From: Thermorudis peleae
GTDB lineage: Bacteria > Chloroflexota > Chloroflexia > Thermomicrobiales > Thermomicrobiaceae
Length of the DNA: 64,000 nucleotides
Reading direction: 5' to 3'
NCBI RefSeq assembly: GCF_000744775.1
Contig: NZ_JQMP01000004.1
Location: 310,001-374,000, forward strand
Under the pieces are notes generated by a model. It saw only the letters and a list, made by a program, of their open reading frames with translations. It did not search any database and was not told the origin of the DNA. The translations under genes were made by a program, and so were the position numbers. This document shows positions 45,710 through 54,742 of this stretch, piece after piece. Each line of letters starts with the position of its first letter. Positions within the stretch are counted from its first letter, which is position 1.

Positions 45710-45746
45710 ACACGGGGAGAGGATATTGCTTGCCTTCTCCCCGTGT
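45710..45746. terminator. Bidirectional hairpin between convergent genes
   Basis: Perfect 11-bp stem ACACGGGGAGA / TCTCCCCGTGT with a 15-base loop, four bases after the aminotransferase stop. No U-tract on either side. Confidence 0.6.
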
Positions 45747-45777
45747 AGCACAAGCCAGCTACGGGCTTTTGGTCAGA

Positions 45778-46575
45778 TTACGCCGAGTGGACGTAATCGG
45801 TAAACGCGTTCGCATCCGGCTCAAAATCGCCGAGGAGTTCCTGTATCTGCTCCCAAGCACCACGTAACGCACGGCGAACGCGGGCGCGTTGTGCTTCATT
45901 CAAGAGGCCGAAGTACACGAGCGCCGCAGTTGCACCACCCCAGAAACCGATGGCAACCAGATCTCCGACGGCTTGACGAATGTCAGACACGATGCGCTCT
46001 ACCGGCGATACTGAGCGCGCTGAGCGGCGCAACACCGGTAACCGATCTTGCGGACGCTGTGCGCGGACACGATCGGCGAGTTCAGCCACGGCTCCACCGA
46101 CCGCCTCAGCACTTTCGCGCGCCTTTGTTGGCAGTGTCTGCTGTATGGTAGAGGCAACGGCTCCCGCCCGCTCACGCGCAGCACTTAAAACACGCTCAGC
46201 CTCTTGTAAGGCCTCCTGGGCAACGCGCTGCGTTGTTGGCGCAACATCACGTTGTACGAGCTTGCTCAACCGCTCTCGCTCGACCTCAAGATGCTTCAAG
46301 GCTTCGCGTGTCCGCTTCGGCAGTTCCTTCCGCGTACGCTCCGTCACATCACGAAGTGCACGGCCATCGTAGCGTGCAAGCCGTTCTCGCGCTTCACGGA
46401 CAGCTTCGCGCACAGCGTCGATCGCCGGTTCAATCTCAAGCTCCTCGGCCAGCCTCGCTGGCAGTGGCTTGGGGCGCTGCCGTCGACGCTGCAACACGAA
46501 CGCTGCCGCACCCGCGAGTGCAGCCCCACCAGCCAATGCACCAAGAACGCGCCACTCTTGGCCTTCCTGCACCAT
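45778..46575 (-). CDS. Membrane-anchored amphipathic coiled-coil protein
   Basis: A 265-residue protein that I do not recognise. An N-terminal hydrophobic segment VLGALAGGAALAGAAAFVL (about 10-28) is followed by about 170 residues of charged amphipathic helix (for example REARERLARYDGR, RTREALKHLEVERERL, VAQEALQEAERVLSAARERAG), then a second hydrophobic segment LVAIGFWGGATAALVYFGLL near 215 and a short acidic end. The layout is like apolipoprotein/YtxH-type membrane proteins. ATG 46575 has GGAGGG at a spacing of 7. It is divergent from the phosphoesterase gene, with a 222-base shared upstream region. Confidence 0.72.
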   Translation of the reverse strand: MVQEGQEWRVLGALAGGAALAGAAAFVLQRRRQRPKPLPARLAEELEIEPAIDAVREAVREARERLARYDGRALRDVTERTRKELPKRTREALKHLEVERERLSKLVQRDVAPTTQRVAQEALQEAERVLSAARERAGAVASTIQQTLPTKARESAEAVGGAVAELADRVRAQRPQDRLPVLRRSARSVSPVERIVSDIRQAVGDLVAIGFWGGATAALVYFGLLNEAQRARVRRALRGAWEQIQELLGDFEPDANAFTDYVHSA

Positions 46576-46797
46576 TGGATCGCCCTCCCTCCAGTCGTGC
46601 GGCATCTCGCCGACGAAACTCAGTGATGCGCCCATTGCGCATGGTGCAATGATGCGCAGGACCACAACAGACATGCAACTCTGCATTCTTGACAGACGCG
46701 CTATACTACACAGCCGCAGTGCGCGTTCACGCGCACATCCTGGTAACCCGAACAGACTGTGTGTGGCCAAGCAGAAGCGCTGAGGTAAGCAAAACGC

Positions 46798-47532
46798 GTG
46801 ATCATCTTGCTCATCTCTGATATTCACGGGAATTTGACTGCGCTTGATACTGTCCTCACCGCTGCTGGGCCGGTCGATGCCGTCTGGCAACTCGGTGATA
46901 TTGTTGACTACGGACCACATCCTCGTGAATGCCTTGCACGCGTTCGCGCGCTCCGCCCGCATGTTAACCTTGCTGGTAATCATGATCTTGCTGCGCTCGG
47001 CAAAATTCCAACGGAAAGTTTTAACCGTCTTGCTCAGCAGTCATTACGCTGGACGAAGCAACAACTCACGGACGAAGACCGCGCTTATCTCCAAGCGCTT
47101 GCCCTGATCGCGACTGCTGATCACTGTACGCTTGTGCATGGCAGTCCACGGAGCCCCATTTGGGAGTACATCATAAGTACCCCAATTGCCCTGGCTAACT
47201 TTGAGTATTTTTCTACCCCCATCTGCTTCTTCGGTCATACCCACGTTCCCTTTGTCATCAGTGAGCATGCAGCGCAACGCGGAGAGCAGCCGATGATCCC
47301 AACGGATGGCGATGCAATTCAGCTTGACCCTGACGAGCGATACCTTATTAACCCCGGCTCTGTTGGACAACCACGTGACGGTGACCCTCGGGCTGCCTTT
47401 GCGCTCTACTATCCTGAGGAACGGCGCATTGTCTTTCGGCGTGTTCTATACCCTGTCGAGCAGGTTCAAGCAGCAATGCGTGCTGCCAAGCTGCCAGAGC
47501 CACTGATCGAGCGGCTTGCACTTGGGATCTAA
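46798..47532 (+). CDS. Calcineurin-like metallophosphoesterase (YfcE/MJ0936-like)
   Basis: A 244-residue protein with every metal-binding motif in order: LISDIHGN (about 5-12), QLGDIVDYG, LAGNHDLAALG, LVHGSP and FFGHTHVPF, ending with NPGSVGQPRDGDPRA. Family members are phosphodiesterases or phosphatases acting on nucleotides or phosphoproteins. The insertion after GNHD and the strongly conserved C-terminal GSVGQPRD are standard. Start GTG 46798; the RBS is weak. Substrate unknown. Confidence 0.9.
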   Translation: MIILLISDIHGNLTALDTVLTAAGPVDAVWQLGDIVDYGPHPRECLARVRALRPHVNLAGNHDLAALGKIPTESFNRLAQQSLRWTKQQLTDEDRAYLQALALIATADHCTLVHGSPRSPIWEYIISTPIALANFEYFSTPICFFGHTHVPFVISEHAAQRGEQPMIPTDGDAIQLDPDERYLINPGSVGQPRDGDPRAAFALYYPEERRIVFRRVLYPVEQVQAAMRAAKLPEPLIERLALGI

Positions 47533-47606
47533 CGCGGCATACGTGAAATATACGGTATGCTAGAGCGTATGCGACAGGCCGACCAGGCGGAGGAGGATGG
47601 GGCTGG

Positions 47607-48056
47607 GTGTATCGACGCGTAATCGTACCGGTTAGTGGCGTGCCCAGCGATCGGCGGGCTCTTGATCTTGCCGCAGCAGTATGTAGCCAGGGAGGCACGG
47701 AACTCACCCTTGTTTACGTGCTCGAAGTGCCCCAGCGTTATGCCCTTGACGTGGAACTTCCTGACGAGATCGAACATGGAGCAGCAATCCTTGAAGCTGC
47801 CGCTGCCTATGCACAACGCTTGGGCCGTGGACGCTGGAAGCGCATCAACACGGAACTGCTCCAAGCTCGCGTTGCTGCTGCTGCAATCGTTGACGAAGCA
47901 ATTGAGCGAGCAGTTGATGCCATCATTATGGCAACAACGAGCCGTTGGCATCTCGGTGTGCTAACCCAGGGTGAGACACTACCCTATGTCTTGACAAATG
48001 CTCCGTGTGACGTCATCGTCATTCGGGTGGCAGGAGAGGAAGAGGCACTTCCGTGA
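47607..48056 (+). CDS. Universal stress protein (UspA domain)
   Basis: A 149-residue single Usp domain. YRRVIVPVSGVPSDRRALDLAA at the start and IVDEAIERAVDAIIMATTSR followed by APCDVIVIRV at the end. The nucleotide-binding loop (G-x2-G-x9-G-S/T) is degenerate: the segment after MATTSR reads HLGVLTQGETLPYVLTNA, so ATP binding is doubtful. GTG start with GGAGGAGG 10 bases upstream. Its stop overlaps the first RCK gene start by four bases (GTGA), so it is coupled to the potassium-regulation genes. Confidence 0.85.
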   Translation: MYRRVIVPVSGVPSDRRALDLAAAVCSQGGTELTLVYVLEVPQRYALDVELPDEIEHGAAILEAAAAYAQRLGRGRWKRINTELLQARVAAAAIVDEAIERAVDAIIMATTSRWHLGVLTQGETLPYVLTNAPCDVIVIRVAGEEEALP

Positions 48057-48490
48057 ACATTGTGATCGTCGGCTGCGGTCGTGTTGGGGCTCGGTTAGCC
48101 ATTGACTTGGTCAACGAAGGCCATCATGTCGCAATTGTTGACTTGAAGCAAACAGCGTTCCGTCGCTTGCCAGAACGCTTCCCTGGCCAACTCATCATCG
48201 GCACTGGGATTGATGAAGACGTGCTGCGCTCCGCCGGCATTGAATCAGCTGACGCCTTCATCGCCGTCACCGACAATGACAACACCAATATCATGGCCGC
48301 CCAGATTGCTCAGGTACTCTATCGGATTCCAACGGTGATTTTGCGCATTTACGACCCAGAACGAGCAGAGATCTATCGTGAATTAGGGCTCCACGTGATT
48401 TGCCCGACAACAGCAGTCGCAACCAAGATCGAGGATGCCATCCATCAAGCACAGCAAGCGACATCAGCGTCAACAACTGAGCAGCGGTAG
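48053..48490 (+). CDS. RCK_N (TrkA-N) NAD-binding protein, single domain
   Basis: A 145-residue Rossmann protein: NIVIVGCGRVGARLAIDLVNEGHHVAIVDL, IIGTGIDEDVLRSAGIESADAFIAVTDNDNTN, and ending after TVILRIYDPERAEIYRELG. It contains only the RCK_N domain, with no RCK_C. Pairs of a short and a full TrkA-like protein regulating a K+ uptake system or channel are common in thermophiles. It lies 14 bases before the full-length partner. No TrkH or channel gene is in the window. Confidence 0.88.
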   Translation: MNIVIVGCGRVGARLAIDLVNEGHHVAIVDLKQTAFRRLPERFPGQLIIGTGIDEDVLRSAGIESADAFIAVTDNDNTNIMAAQIAQVLYRIPTVILRIYDPERAEIYRELGLHVICPTTAVATKIEDAIHQAQQATSASTTEQR

Positions 48491-48504
48491 GTGGGAGCGG
48501 TAGC

Positions 48505-49170
48505 ATGTATATCTTAGTCGTCGGCGGTGGCAAAGTTGGCTATTACTTGACAAAGACGCTGGTCAATGAAGGATACGAGGTCTTTTTGATTGAAAAGAAC
48601 CCGATTAAGGTCCACATCTACCGCGAACGGTTCGGTGCCATTGTGATGCAGGGCGATGGCGCGGAAGTAGCGACACTGGCTGCTGCTGGCGCTGGACGTG
48701 CGGATGTTGTCATTGCCGTTACTGGTGACGATGAGGACAACCTTGTTATTTGCCAAATCGCCCGCGAGCGATTTGGCGTGCGGCGGACCATCGCCCGCGT
48801 GAATAATCCAAAGAACGAAGAACTCTTCCGTCGCCTCGGGGTTGATGTCACCGTCAGCCAAACAAACGTGATTCTCAGCTTGATCGAGCAGCAGATTCCT
48901 GAGCGTCCGTTTGTTCATCTCATGGCTCTCCGCCATGCTGACCTTGCGATCGTTGAGATTAAGGTAGCCGAAGATTCTCCGGTGATTAACCAACCAATCT
49001 GGCAGATCCCATTTCCTCCCGAGGTCATTGTCACGGCAATTCTCCGCCGCGGCGAGGTTATCATCCCAACAGGGCAAACAATCGTTGAACCTGGCGACGA
49101 ACTGATTGTGGTGACGAAGCAACAGCGCGAGGCAGAATTGCGCGAACTGCTAACCCACACGACGGCATAG
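48505..49170 (+). CDS. trkA: TrkA-type potassium uptake regulatory protein (RCK_N + RCK_C)
   Basis: A 221-residue protein. The RCK_N domain has LVVGGGKVGYYLTKTLVNEGYEV, MQGDGAEVATLAAAGAGRADVVIAVTGDDEDN and ARVNNPKNEELFRRLGVDV; the RCK_C domain (about 140-215) has IVEIKVAEDSPVINQ, ILRRGEVIIPTGQTIVEPGDELIVV. It gates K+ transport in response to NAD(H) and probably acts with the single-domain partner upstream. It ends 12 bases before a 34-bp perfect palindrome. Confidence 0.9.
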   Translation: MYILVVGGGKVGYYLTKTLVNEGYEVFLIEKNPIKVHIYRERFGAIVMQGDGAEVATLAAAGAGRADVVIAVTGDDEDNLVICQIARERFGVRRTIARVNNPKNEELFRRLGVDVTVSQTNVILSLIEQQIPERPFVHLMALRHADLAIVEIKVAEDSPVINQPIWQIPFPPEVIVTAILRRGEVIIPTGQTIVEPGDELIVVTKQQREAELRELLTHTTA

Positions 49171-49182
49171 GCTCGTACAATG

Positions 49183-49216
49183 AATGAGGCGAGAGGGAAT
49201 TCCCTCTCGCCTCATT
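49183..49216. terminator. 34-bp perfect palindrome, bidirectional terminator candidate
   Basis: Arms AATGAGGCGAGAGGGAA and TTCCCTCTCGCCTCATT are exact reverse complements with no spacer. It sits between convergent trkA and glutamate dehydrogenase genes. Neither side has a U-tract. Confidence 0.65.
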
Positions 49217-49247
49217 GGTTGCAGAGCACGTTGCAGACGCTCGCAGT

Positions 49248-50531
49248 CTATGGATAGATGCCCCGCAGCCGGGTAATTTCGGCAACGCGCTGAATCGCAA
49301 GCGCGAGGGCCGCTGTCCGCATGTGAACATGGTAGCGCTCAGCCATAGCATGGATCGCACGGAAACTGCGCGTCATAATCGCCTTGAGGCGATCGTTTAC
49401 TTCTTGTTCAGTCCAATAAAAATGCTGCAAGCTTTGGACCCACTCAAAGTAGGAGACGGTTACCCCACCAGCGTTCGCATAGATATCGGGAAGCAAGACA
49501 ACGCCACGGTCATAGAGTATCTGGTCAGCTTCGGGTGTTGTTGGGCCATTCGCGGCTTCAGCAATCAAGCGCGCTTTGATACGTGAGGCATTCTCTTCAG
49601 TAATCTGATTCTCTAATGCAGCTGGGACGAGAATGTCACACGGCAGTTCAAGGAGTTCTTCGTTGCTTACAGCTTCCGCATCTGGGAAGTTAATGACACT
49701 TCCTGTACGTCGCTTATGCTCGAGGACTGCGGCAATATCCAGCCCCCGTGAGTTCCAGATACCGCCATGGGAATCCGAGACACCGACGACGCGGCAGCCG
49801 AGTTCAGTAAGCAGGCGAGCAACGGTCGAGCCCGCATTGCCAAAGCCCTGGACAACCGCTGTCGCGCTCGTCAGGTCAAGCCCCATGACCTTGGCAGCTT
49901 CCTCAATAGCGAACACAACACCGCGGCCCGTTGCTTCGTTTCGTCCTTCTGAGCCACCAAGCTGAATCGGCTTGCCGGTAACGACTGCTGGCACAGCGAC
50001 TCCACCATGGTGCATGCTGTAGGTATCCATGATCCATGCCATAATCTGTGGATTCGTGTTCACATCGGGCGCCGGAATATCGGAATACGGGCCAATCAAT
50101 GCAGAAATTTCAGTCGTATACCGGCGGGTAAGGTTCTGCAACTCGTTCTGCGACAGCTGCTTTGGATCAACCTTAACACCACCCTTAGCCCCACCATACG
50201 GCAGGCCAACGACTGCGCATTTCCAGGTCATCCACATTGCAAGCGCTTTGACTTCGTCGAGCGTGACATCCGGATGATAGCGAATGCCGCCTTTGCCCGG
50301 TCCAGCTGCCAGATTGTGATGGACGCGATAGCCGGTAAAGACCTGCACTGATCCATCGTCCATCTCAACCGGGAAATGCACAATCAACTCGCGTTTGCAC
50401 TCGCTCAAGATCCGTCGCAAGTCGTCATCAAGCCCGATGACATCCGCGGCGATGTTGAACTGCTCAACGGCAACATCAAACAGTGTCCGCTCCGGTTTCG
50501 GCCGAATCGGCAAGGTGACAGTCGCAGTCAT
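49248..50531 (-). CDS. Glu/Leu/Phe/Val dehydrogenase, probable glutamate dehydrogenase
   Basis: A 427-residue enzyme of the hexameric family. Substrate region GPGKGGIRYHPDVTLDE, catalytic Lys in LPYGGAKGGVKVDP, the PAPDVNT motif, and the NAD(P) site VVQGFGNAGSTVARLL near 215. The length and GPYSDIPAPDVNTN fit NAD(P)-dependent glutamate dehydrogenases of thermophiles. It links ammonia and 2-oxoglutarate metabolism. ATG 50531 has GGGAG at a spacing of 4; upstream residues to 50594 are not conserved. It shares strand with gatB, 94 bases upstream. Confidence 0.94.
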   Translation of the reverse strand: MTATVTLPIRPKPERTLFDVAVEQFNIAADVIGLDDDLRRILSECKRELIVHFPVEMDDGSVQVFTGYRVHHNLAAGPGKGGIRYHPDVTLDEVKALAMWMTWKCAVVGLPYGGAKGGVKVDPKQLSQNELQNLTRRYTTEISALIGPYSDIPAPDVNTNPQIMAWIMDTYSMHHGGVAVPAVVTGKPIQLGGSEGRNEATGRGVVFAIEEAAKVMGLDLTSATAVVQGFGNAGSTVARLLTELGCRVVGVSDSHGGIWNSRGLDIAAVLEHKRRTGSVINFPDAEAVSNEELLELPCDILVPAALENQITEENASRIKARLIAEAANGPTTPEADQILYDRGVVLLPDIYANAGGVTVSYFEWVQSLQHFYWTEQEVNDRLKAIMTRSFRAIHAMAERYHVHMRTAALALAIQRVAEITRLRGIYP

Positions 50532-50625
50532 GGCTCTCCCTTTCCTTCTGTCAAGTAGGCAGCCAGCAACCCGGCGTTGGGGATAGCCGCGCACGGTGCG
50601 GCGAGAAGCAGAAGCGCCGGCAGAC

Positions 50626-52077
50626 TTAGTCCACCGGCGCTTGCAATGCTTCTTCGAGCAGTTCCCTTGCTACTGCGGGGTTCGCCCGCCCGCCAAGCGC
50701 TTTCATGACCTGCCCAAGCAAGAACCCCAGTGCTGCACTCTTGCCACGGCGATAGTCGGCCACCGCTTTGGGGTTCTGCTCAAGCACCGACTGCACCACT
50801 GCACGGAGCTGAGCAACGTCGCTCACCTGCGCCAGCCCTTGCTCGGCGACAATCGTCTCGGGATCTTTCCCGGTCGCGCAGACAGCTTCAAGTACATCTT
50901 TGGCTGTCAACGCGTTGATCGTCCCGTTCTCGACAAGCGTTACAAGCTGGCGCAATTGCTCCGGACGGATGCCGAGGCCACTGAGAGAAAGCCCACGCTC
51001 TCGCATCAGCGCAAAGAGCGGGCCAGTAATCCAATTCGCCACTGCTTTCGCCCGTTGTCGGTCACCCTGGAGGCATGCCTCAAAGAAGTCGGCGACTTCC
51101 CGCTCTTCAGTGAGCAACGCCGACTCTTGCGGGGAAAGTCCATACTCCGCCTGAAACCGTTCCCAGCGTGCGAGCGGGAGTTCTGGCATCGCCGCTCGGA
51201 TTTCAGCAACCTCAGCCTCAGTAAGGAAGAGCGGAGGGAGATCTGGCTCGGGGAAATATCGATAATCCTCCGCGTATTCTTTCGTACGTTGTGATACAGT
51301 CATCCCTTGGTCTTCAAGCCACCCGCGGGTCTCCTGAATAAGCTGTTCGCCGCGTTGTAATGCCGCTCGTTGGCGCTCGACTTCGTAGGCGAGCGCTCGT
51401 TCAACGGAGCGGAAGCTGTTCATATTCTTAATTTCAACTTTGGGGCCAATGATGCTCCCATCTCGGGTACGCTGTGAAATATTGGCATCACAGCGGAACG
51501 CCCCTTCCTCCATATTCGCAGTTGAGACGCCAAGGTAGCGCAATACTTGTCGGAGCGCCATAAGGAACGCGCGCGCTTCTTCCGGCGAGCGCAAGTCAGG
51601 TTCAGTGACGATCTCAATCAGCGGAACGCCAGCACGATTGACATCAACGAGGCTGTAACCTACTCCTCCATCATTCGCATGGACAAGCTTGGCGGTGTCT
51701 TCTTCGAGATGAACGCGGCGAATGCCCACCCGCTTGCGCACGCCGTCATGTTCATATTCGAGATAGCCATTCACGCAGAGCGGGAGATCGTATTGTGAGA
51801 TCTGATATCCTTTCATAAGGTCAGGGTACATATAATTTTTGCGGTCAAATTTACTATAGGCTGGAATCTGACAATTGAGCGCTAAGCCGGTCATGATGGT
51901 ATACCGCACGGCCTGCCGGTTGATAACGGGCAGGGCTCCAGGCAGACCAAGGCACACCGGGCAAACATGGGTATTTGGCTCCGCCCCAACATAGTCAGCG
52001 GAGCACCCGCAGAACATCTTGGAGCGCGTCAACAGTTGGGCGTGGACTTCTAGCCCAATAATTGTCTCGAATTCCAA
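50626..52077 (-). CDS. gatB: Aspartyl/glutamyl-tRNA amidotransferase subunit B
   Basis: A 483-residue protein, the normal length. Motifs: [37 protein letters not shown], the [18 protein letters not shown] segment, [11 protein letters not shown], and [17 protein letters not shown]. The C-terminal YqeY-like tail is intact. GatB activates Glu-tRNA-Gln or Asp-tRNA-Asn by kinase action. gatA and gatC are not next to it. I chose TTG 52077 because GGGGG sits 7 bases upstream and the protein then starts at the family's N-terminus; ATG 52134 is an alternative. Confidence 0.94.
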   Translation of the reverse strand: MEFETIIGLEVHAQLLTRSKMFCGCSADYVGAEPNTHVCPVCLGLPGALPVINRQAVRYTIMTGLALNCQIPAYSKFDRKNYMYPDLMKGYQISQYDLPLCVNGYLEYEHDGVRKRVGIRRVHLEEDTAKLVHANDGGVGYSLVDVNRAGVPLIEIVTEPDLRSPEEARAFLMALRQVLRYLGVSTANMEEGAFRCDANISQRTRDGSIIGPKVEIKNMNSFRSVERALAYEVERQRAALQRGEQLIQETRGWLEDQGMTVSQRTKEYAEDYRYFPEPDLPPLFLTEAEVAEIRAAMPELPLARWERFQAEYGLSPQESALLTEEREVADFFEACLQGDRQRAKAVANWITGPLFALMRERGLSLSGLGIRPEQLRQLVTLVENGTINALTAKDVLEAVCATGKDPETIVAEQGLAQVSDVAQLRAVVQSVLEQNPKAVADYRRGKSAALGFLLGQVMKALGGRANPAVARELLEEALQAPVD

Positions 52078-52247
52078 GGCACAGCCCCCATTTCCATCGC
52101 TAGTATAACAAGCTTTCTCGAGCAAGACGTCCAACGGGAACCAAGTATGTTACGCTTAGCACAGAGAAGTGGGTATGGTGCTGGCGTTGTATCCAAGACA
52201 GGACAATACGCCAGCTTGTATCGGCAAGCAGATCAAGGGTTGTGCGC

Positions 52248-54728
52248 ATGGCGCTCAAGACCGAGCAGCGGCTTGTCACTGTAACGATTAACGGGCAGCA
52301 GTATACCGTTCCCGAGGGGATGACCATTCTCGAAGCCTGCCGGATGGTTGGCATTGAAGTCCCCAACATGTGCTACCAACCTTTGCTTCGTCCATGGGGA
52401 TCATGCCGGATCTGCACTGTCGAGATCCTGGGGCGGCGTGGCGGACTTGTTGAATCGTGTGCTGCCCAAGTGCGCGACGGAATGGAAATTGCCACCAATT
52501 CCCCGGCATGCGAAGAAGCACGCCGCTTTGTCCTCGAAATGTATTTGATCGACCATGCACTTGACTGCCCAACCTGCGATAAATCGGGTGAATGTTATCT
52601 GCAAGACAACACCTACTTCCACAATGTCCGTCCAAGCCCGTACGATCGTCCAAAGATCGCTCGCCCATACAAGCACTTTAGTGATGTTATCGATTACAAG
52701 TGGGAACGTTGTATCATCTGCGCCCGCTGCACTCGTGTCTGCGATGAAGTCATTGGTGTTACGGCGATCGAAATCCTCAACCGCGGGCTTGAGGCAGAAG
52801 TCAGTCCAGCCTGGGGAATTGACCTACGTGACACGACGTGCACTTCATGCGGCATGTGCATCGCAGTGTGCCCAGTCGGCGCACTGACTGACCGCAAGTT
52901 TGCCCACCATCCATGGGAACTTGACACAACCGAGACCATCTGCGGCTTTTGCGATGTCGGCTGCACACTCAACGTTGAACATAACCGCGGCCTCGTCCGA
53001 CGCGTGACCCATCTCTGGGAACGCGGCTTGAATTACGGCTACACCTGCGTGCGCGGAAAGTGGGGCTACGAACACGTCCAGCATCCGGATCGGTTAGAGC
53101 AAGCATATCGCCGCCAAGGCGATGCCCTTGTGCCGGTATCCCTTGACGAGGCACTCGATTTCGCCGCCGAGCAACTTCGCCACTACCAAGGCAACACGTT
53201 TGCCGCATTAGCCAGTCAAGATGCAACCAATGAAGAACTCTATGCCCTCCAGCTTTTCACCCGGGCTGTCATGGGTTCAAACAACATCGACCGCTTGGCA
53301 ACACCGGCACAGCGCGCCGTTGAACAGGCCTTGCTCGACTCCTTCGGCCTGCCAGTGAACACAAACTCTGTGCAAGAACTCTTTACCGATACCGCGTGCG
53401 CCTTGGTTGTTGGGCCGAGCATTGGCGAGCACGCGCCAGTCGCAAGCTATTGGCTCTACTGGAGCCGAAACACGCGCGAAGCCAAAACGATCGTCATCAG
53501 CCATGATCATTATCCGCTCTGTGACCGCGCAGAAGTCTGGATTCGCGCGTCACGCGGCAGCGAAGCGGCCATTTTGCATGCTATGGCGCGCGTTATCGTC
53601 GAAGAAGGCTGGGCTGCACCCGTACTTGACAACGAGAGCTTCCGCGCCTGGCAGAACGCGATTCGCCGGATTGACGTGGCAGCGGTTGCCGCGCAAACGG
53701 GCGTCTCGGTGGAATTGATTCGTAAGGCTGCTGAACTCTACGCAACTGGCGGCGTTGGCGCCGCAGCCCAACGCCCTGACGGAGGCTACCCGCCAAGTGC
53801 GATCTTCCACACGCTCGCTCACGAGCAGAATCCGGCAGATGTCTATGCGGCCACGATTGCACTGCACAACCTGGCTCTGCTGACCAATAACGTCGGTCGA
53901 CCAGGCGCCGGAGTTGTAGCCTTCCGCGGCCCAGCGAATGCCCAGGGCGCGCTTGACATGGGATGCCACCCAGCTCTCTATCCTGGCTATCAACCAGTGG
54001 CAGATCCGACCACGCGACACGCGTTCGCGGTTGCCTGGCTTGGACGATGGAACCAGCAAGCACCACGGCTGAACGGCTTTGCGCCCCTGGCCACGCTACC
54101 AGAGGCACCAGGTTATGGTCTTGCGGAGTTAACACAGGCAATCCAGCGCGGTGAGATTCGGGCACTGTGGCTTGTGGGATCGAGCCATACCTTTGCGAAG
54201 CCACTTGACGCCAGCTTTCTCGCAGCGCTTGAACAACTCGAGTTCCTGATGGTCGAGGATTGTTTCCCCAGCGAACTAACCGAGCGCGCACATCTCATAT
54301 TGCCCGGCGCGATGTTCCTGGAGAAGGACGGCACCTACACAAGCGCTGACCGCTTCGTCCAACGCCTGCGTATTGCGGTCAACCCACCAGGAGACGCGCA
54401 TTCGACGCTGTGGTACGTCCAAGCAATTGCCCAGCGGCTTGGCTACACCATAGCTGTTACGCACCCGGGACAACTCTTCCAAGAAATTGCGCACCTTGCG
54501 CCGATCTATCGCGGGATTTCGTATCCCCGGCTTGAGCGTGGTCCACTGCCATGGCCGCTCCATGATGCGGTAAGCGCTGGAGATGCGGTTGTCTTCCTCG
54601 GCCCGAATGTTCCAGGCGGGAAGTGGGGAATTTGGCTTCAACAGGCAGCGTTTGGTGCAGCGAGTGCACTGCGCTTTGATGACGGGCTTGCACGCGAGCG
54701 GCTGCGCTTCGTTGTGCCAGCGATCTGA
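52248..54728 (+). CDS. NuoG-like / formate-dehydrogenase-like iron-sulfur molybdopterin-fold subunit
   Basis: An 826-residue protein. Iron-sulfur motifs: 2Fe-2S Cys at about 42, 53, 56 and 71; the His-Cys3 NuoG motif HALDCPTCDKSGEC (about 103-116); two ferredoxin clusters CIICARCTRVC and CTSCGMCIAVC; then CGFCDVGC...YTCVRGKWG of the molybdopterin domain. In formate dehydrogenases a Sec/Cys follows the NN-x-D segment; here GSNNIDRLATPAQRAV has Ala (codon GCA 53307-53309), so formate oxidation is unlikely. The likely role is electron transfer as complex I subunit G or in a related NADH/ferredoxin complex. ATG 52248 fits AAGGG at a spacing of 8. The NuoI-like gene follows 14 bases later. Confidence 0.85.
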   Translation: MALKTEQRLVTVTINGQQYTVPEGMTILEACRMVGIEVPNMCYQPLLRPWGSCRICTVEILGRRGGLVESCAAQVRDGMEIATNSPACEEARRFVLEMYLIDHALDCPTCDKSGECYLQDNTYFHNVRPSPYDRPKIARPYKHFSDVIDYKWERCIICARCTRVCDEVIGVTAIEILNRGLEAEVSPAWGIDLRDTTCTSCGMCIAVCPVGALTDRKFAHHPWELDTTETICGFCDVGCTLNVEHNRGLVRRVTHLWERGLNYGYTCVRGKWGYEHVQHPDRLEQAYRRQGDALVPVSLDEALDFAAEQLRHYQGNTFAALASQDATNEELYALQLFTRAVMGSNNIDRLATPAQRAVEQALLDSFGLPVNTNSVQELFTDTACALVVGPSIGEHAPVASYWLYWSRNTREAKTIVISHDHYPLCDRAEVWIRASRGSEAAILHAMARVIVEEGWAAPVLDNESFRAWQNAIRRIDVAAVAAQTGVSVELIRKAAELYATGGVGAAAQRPDGGYPPSAIFHTLAHEQNPADVYAATIALHNLALLTNNVGRPGAGVVAFRGPANAQGALDMGCHPALYPGYQPVADPTTRHAFAVAWLGRWNQQAPRLNGFAPLATLPEAPGYGLAELTQAIQRGEIRALWLVGSSHTFAKPLDASFLAALEQLEFLMVEDCFPSELTERAHLILPGAMFLEKDGTYTSADRFVQRLRIAVNPPGDAHSTLWYVQAIAQRLGYTIAVTHPGQLFQEIAHLAPIYRGISYPRLERGPLPWPLHDAVSAGDAVVFLGPNVPGGKWGIWLQQAAFGAASALRFDDGLARERLRFVVPAI

Positions 54729-54742
54729 GAGGATGAGAAAAC

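Noticed and set aside
46689-46707. Promoter formed by TTGACA and TATACT before the phosphoesterase gene
   Set aside because: Both hexamers are excellent, but only 7 bases separate them, too short for one sigma-70 promoter. TATACT alone may still be a -10 element.
47534-47560. GCATAC / GTATGC inverted repeat before the universal stress gene
   Set aside because: Only six base pairs, with no neighbouring copies; it may be chance.
52248-54728. A selenocysteine formate dehydrogenase
   Set aside because: The position that would carry Sec is GCA (Ala) and the frame contains no internal UGA.
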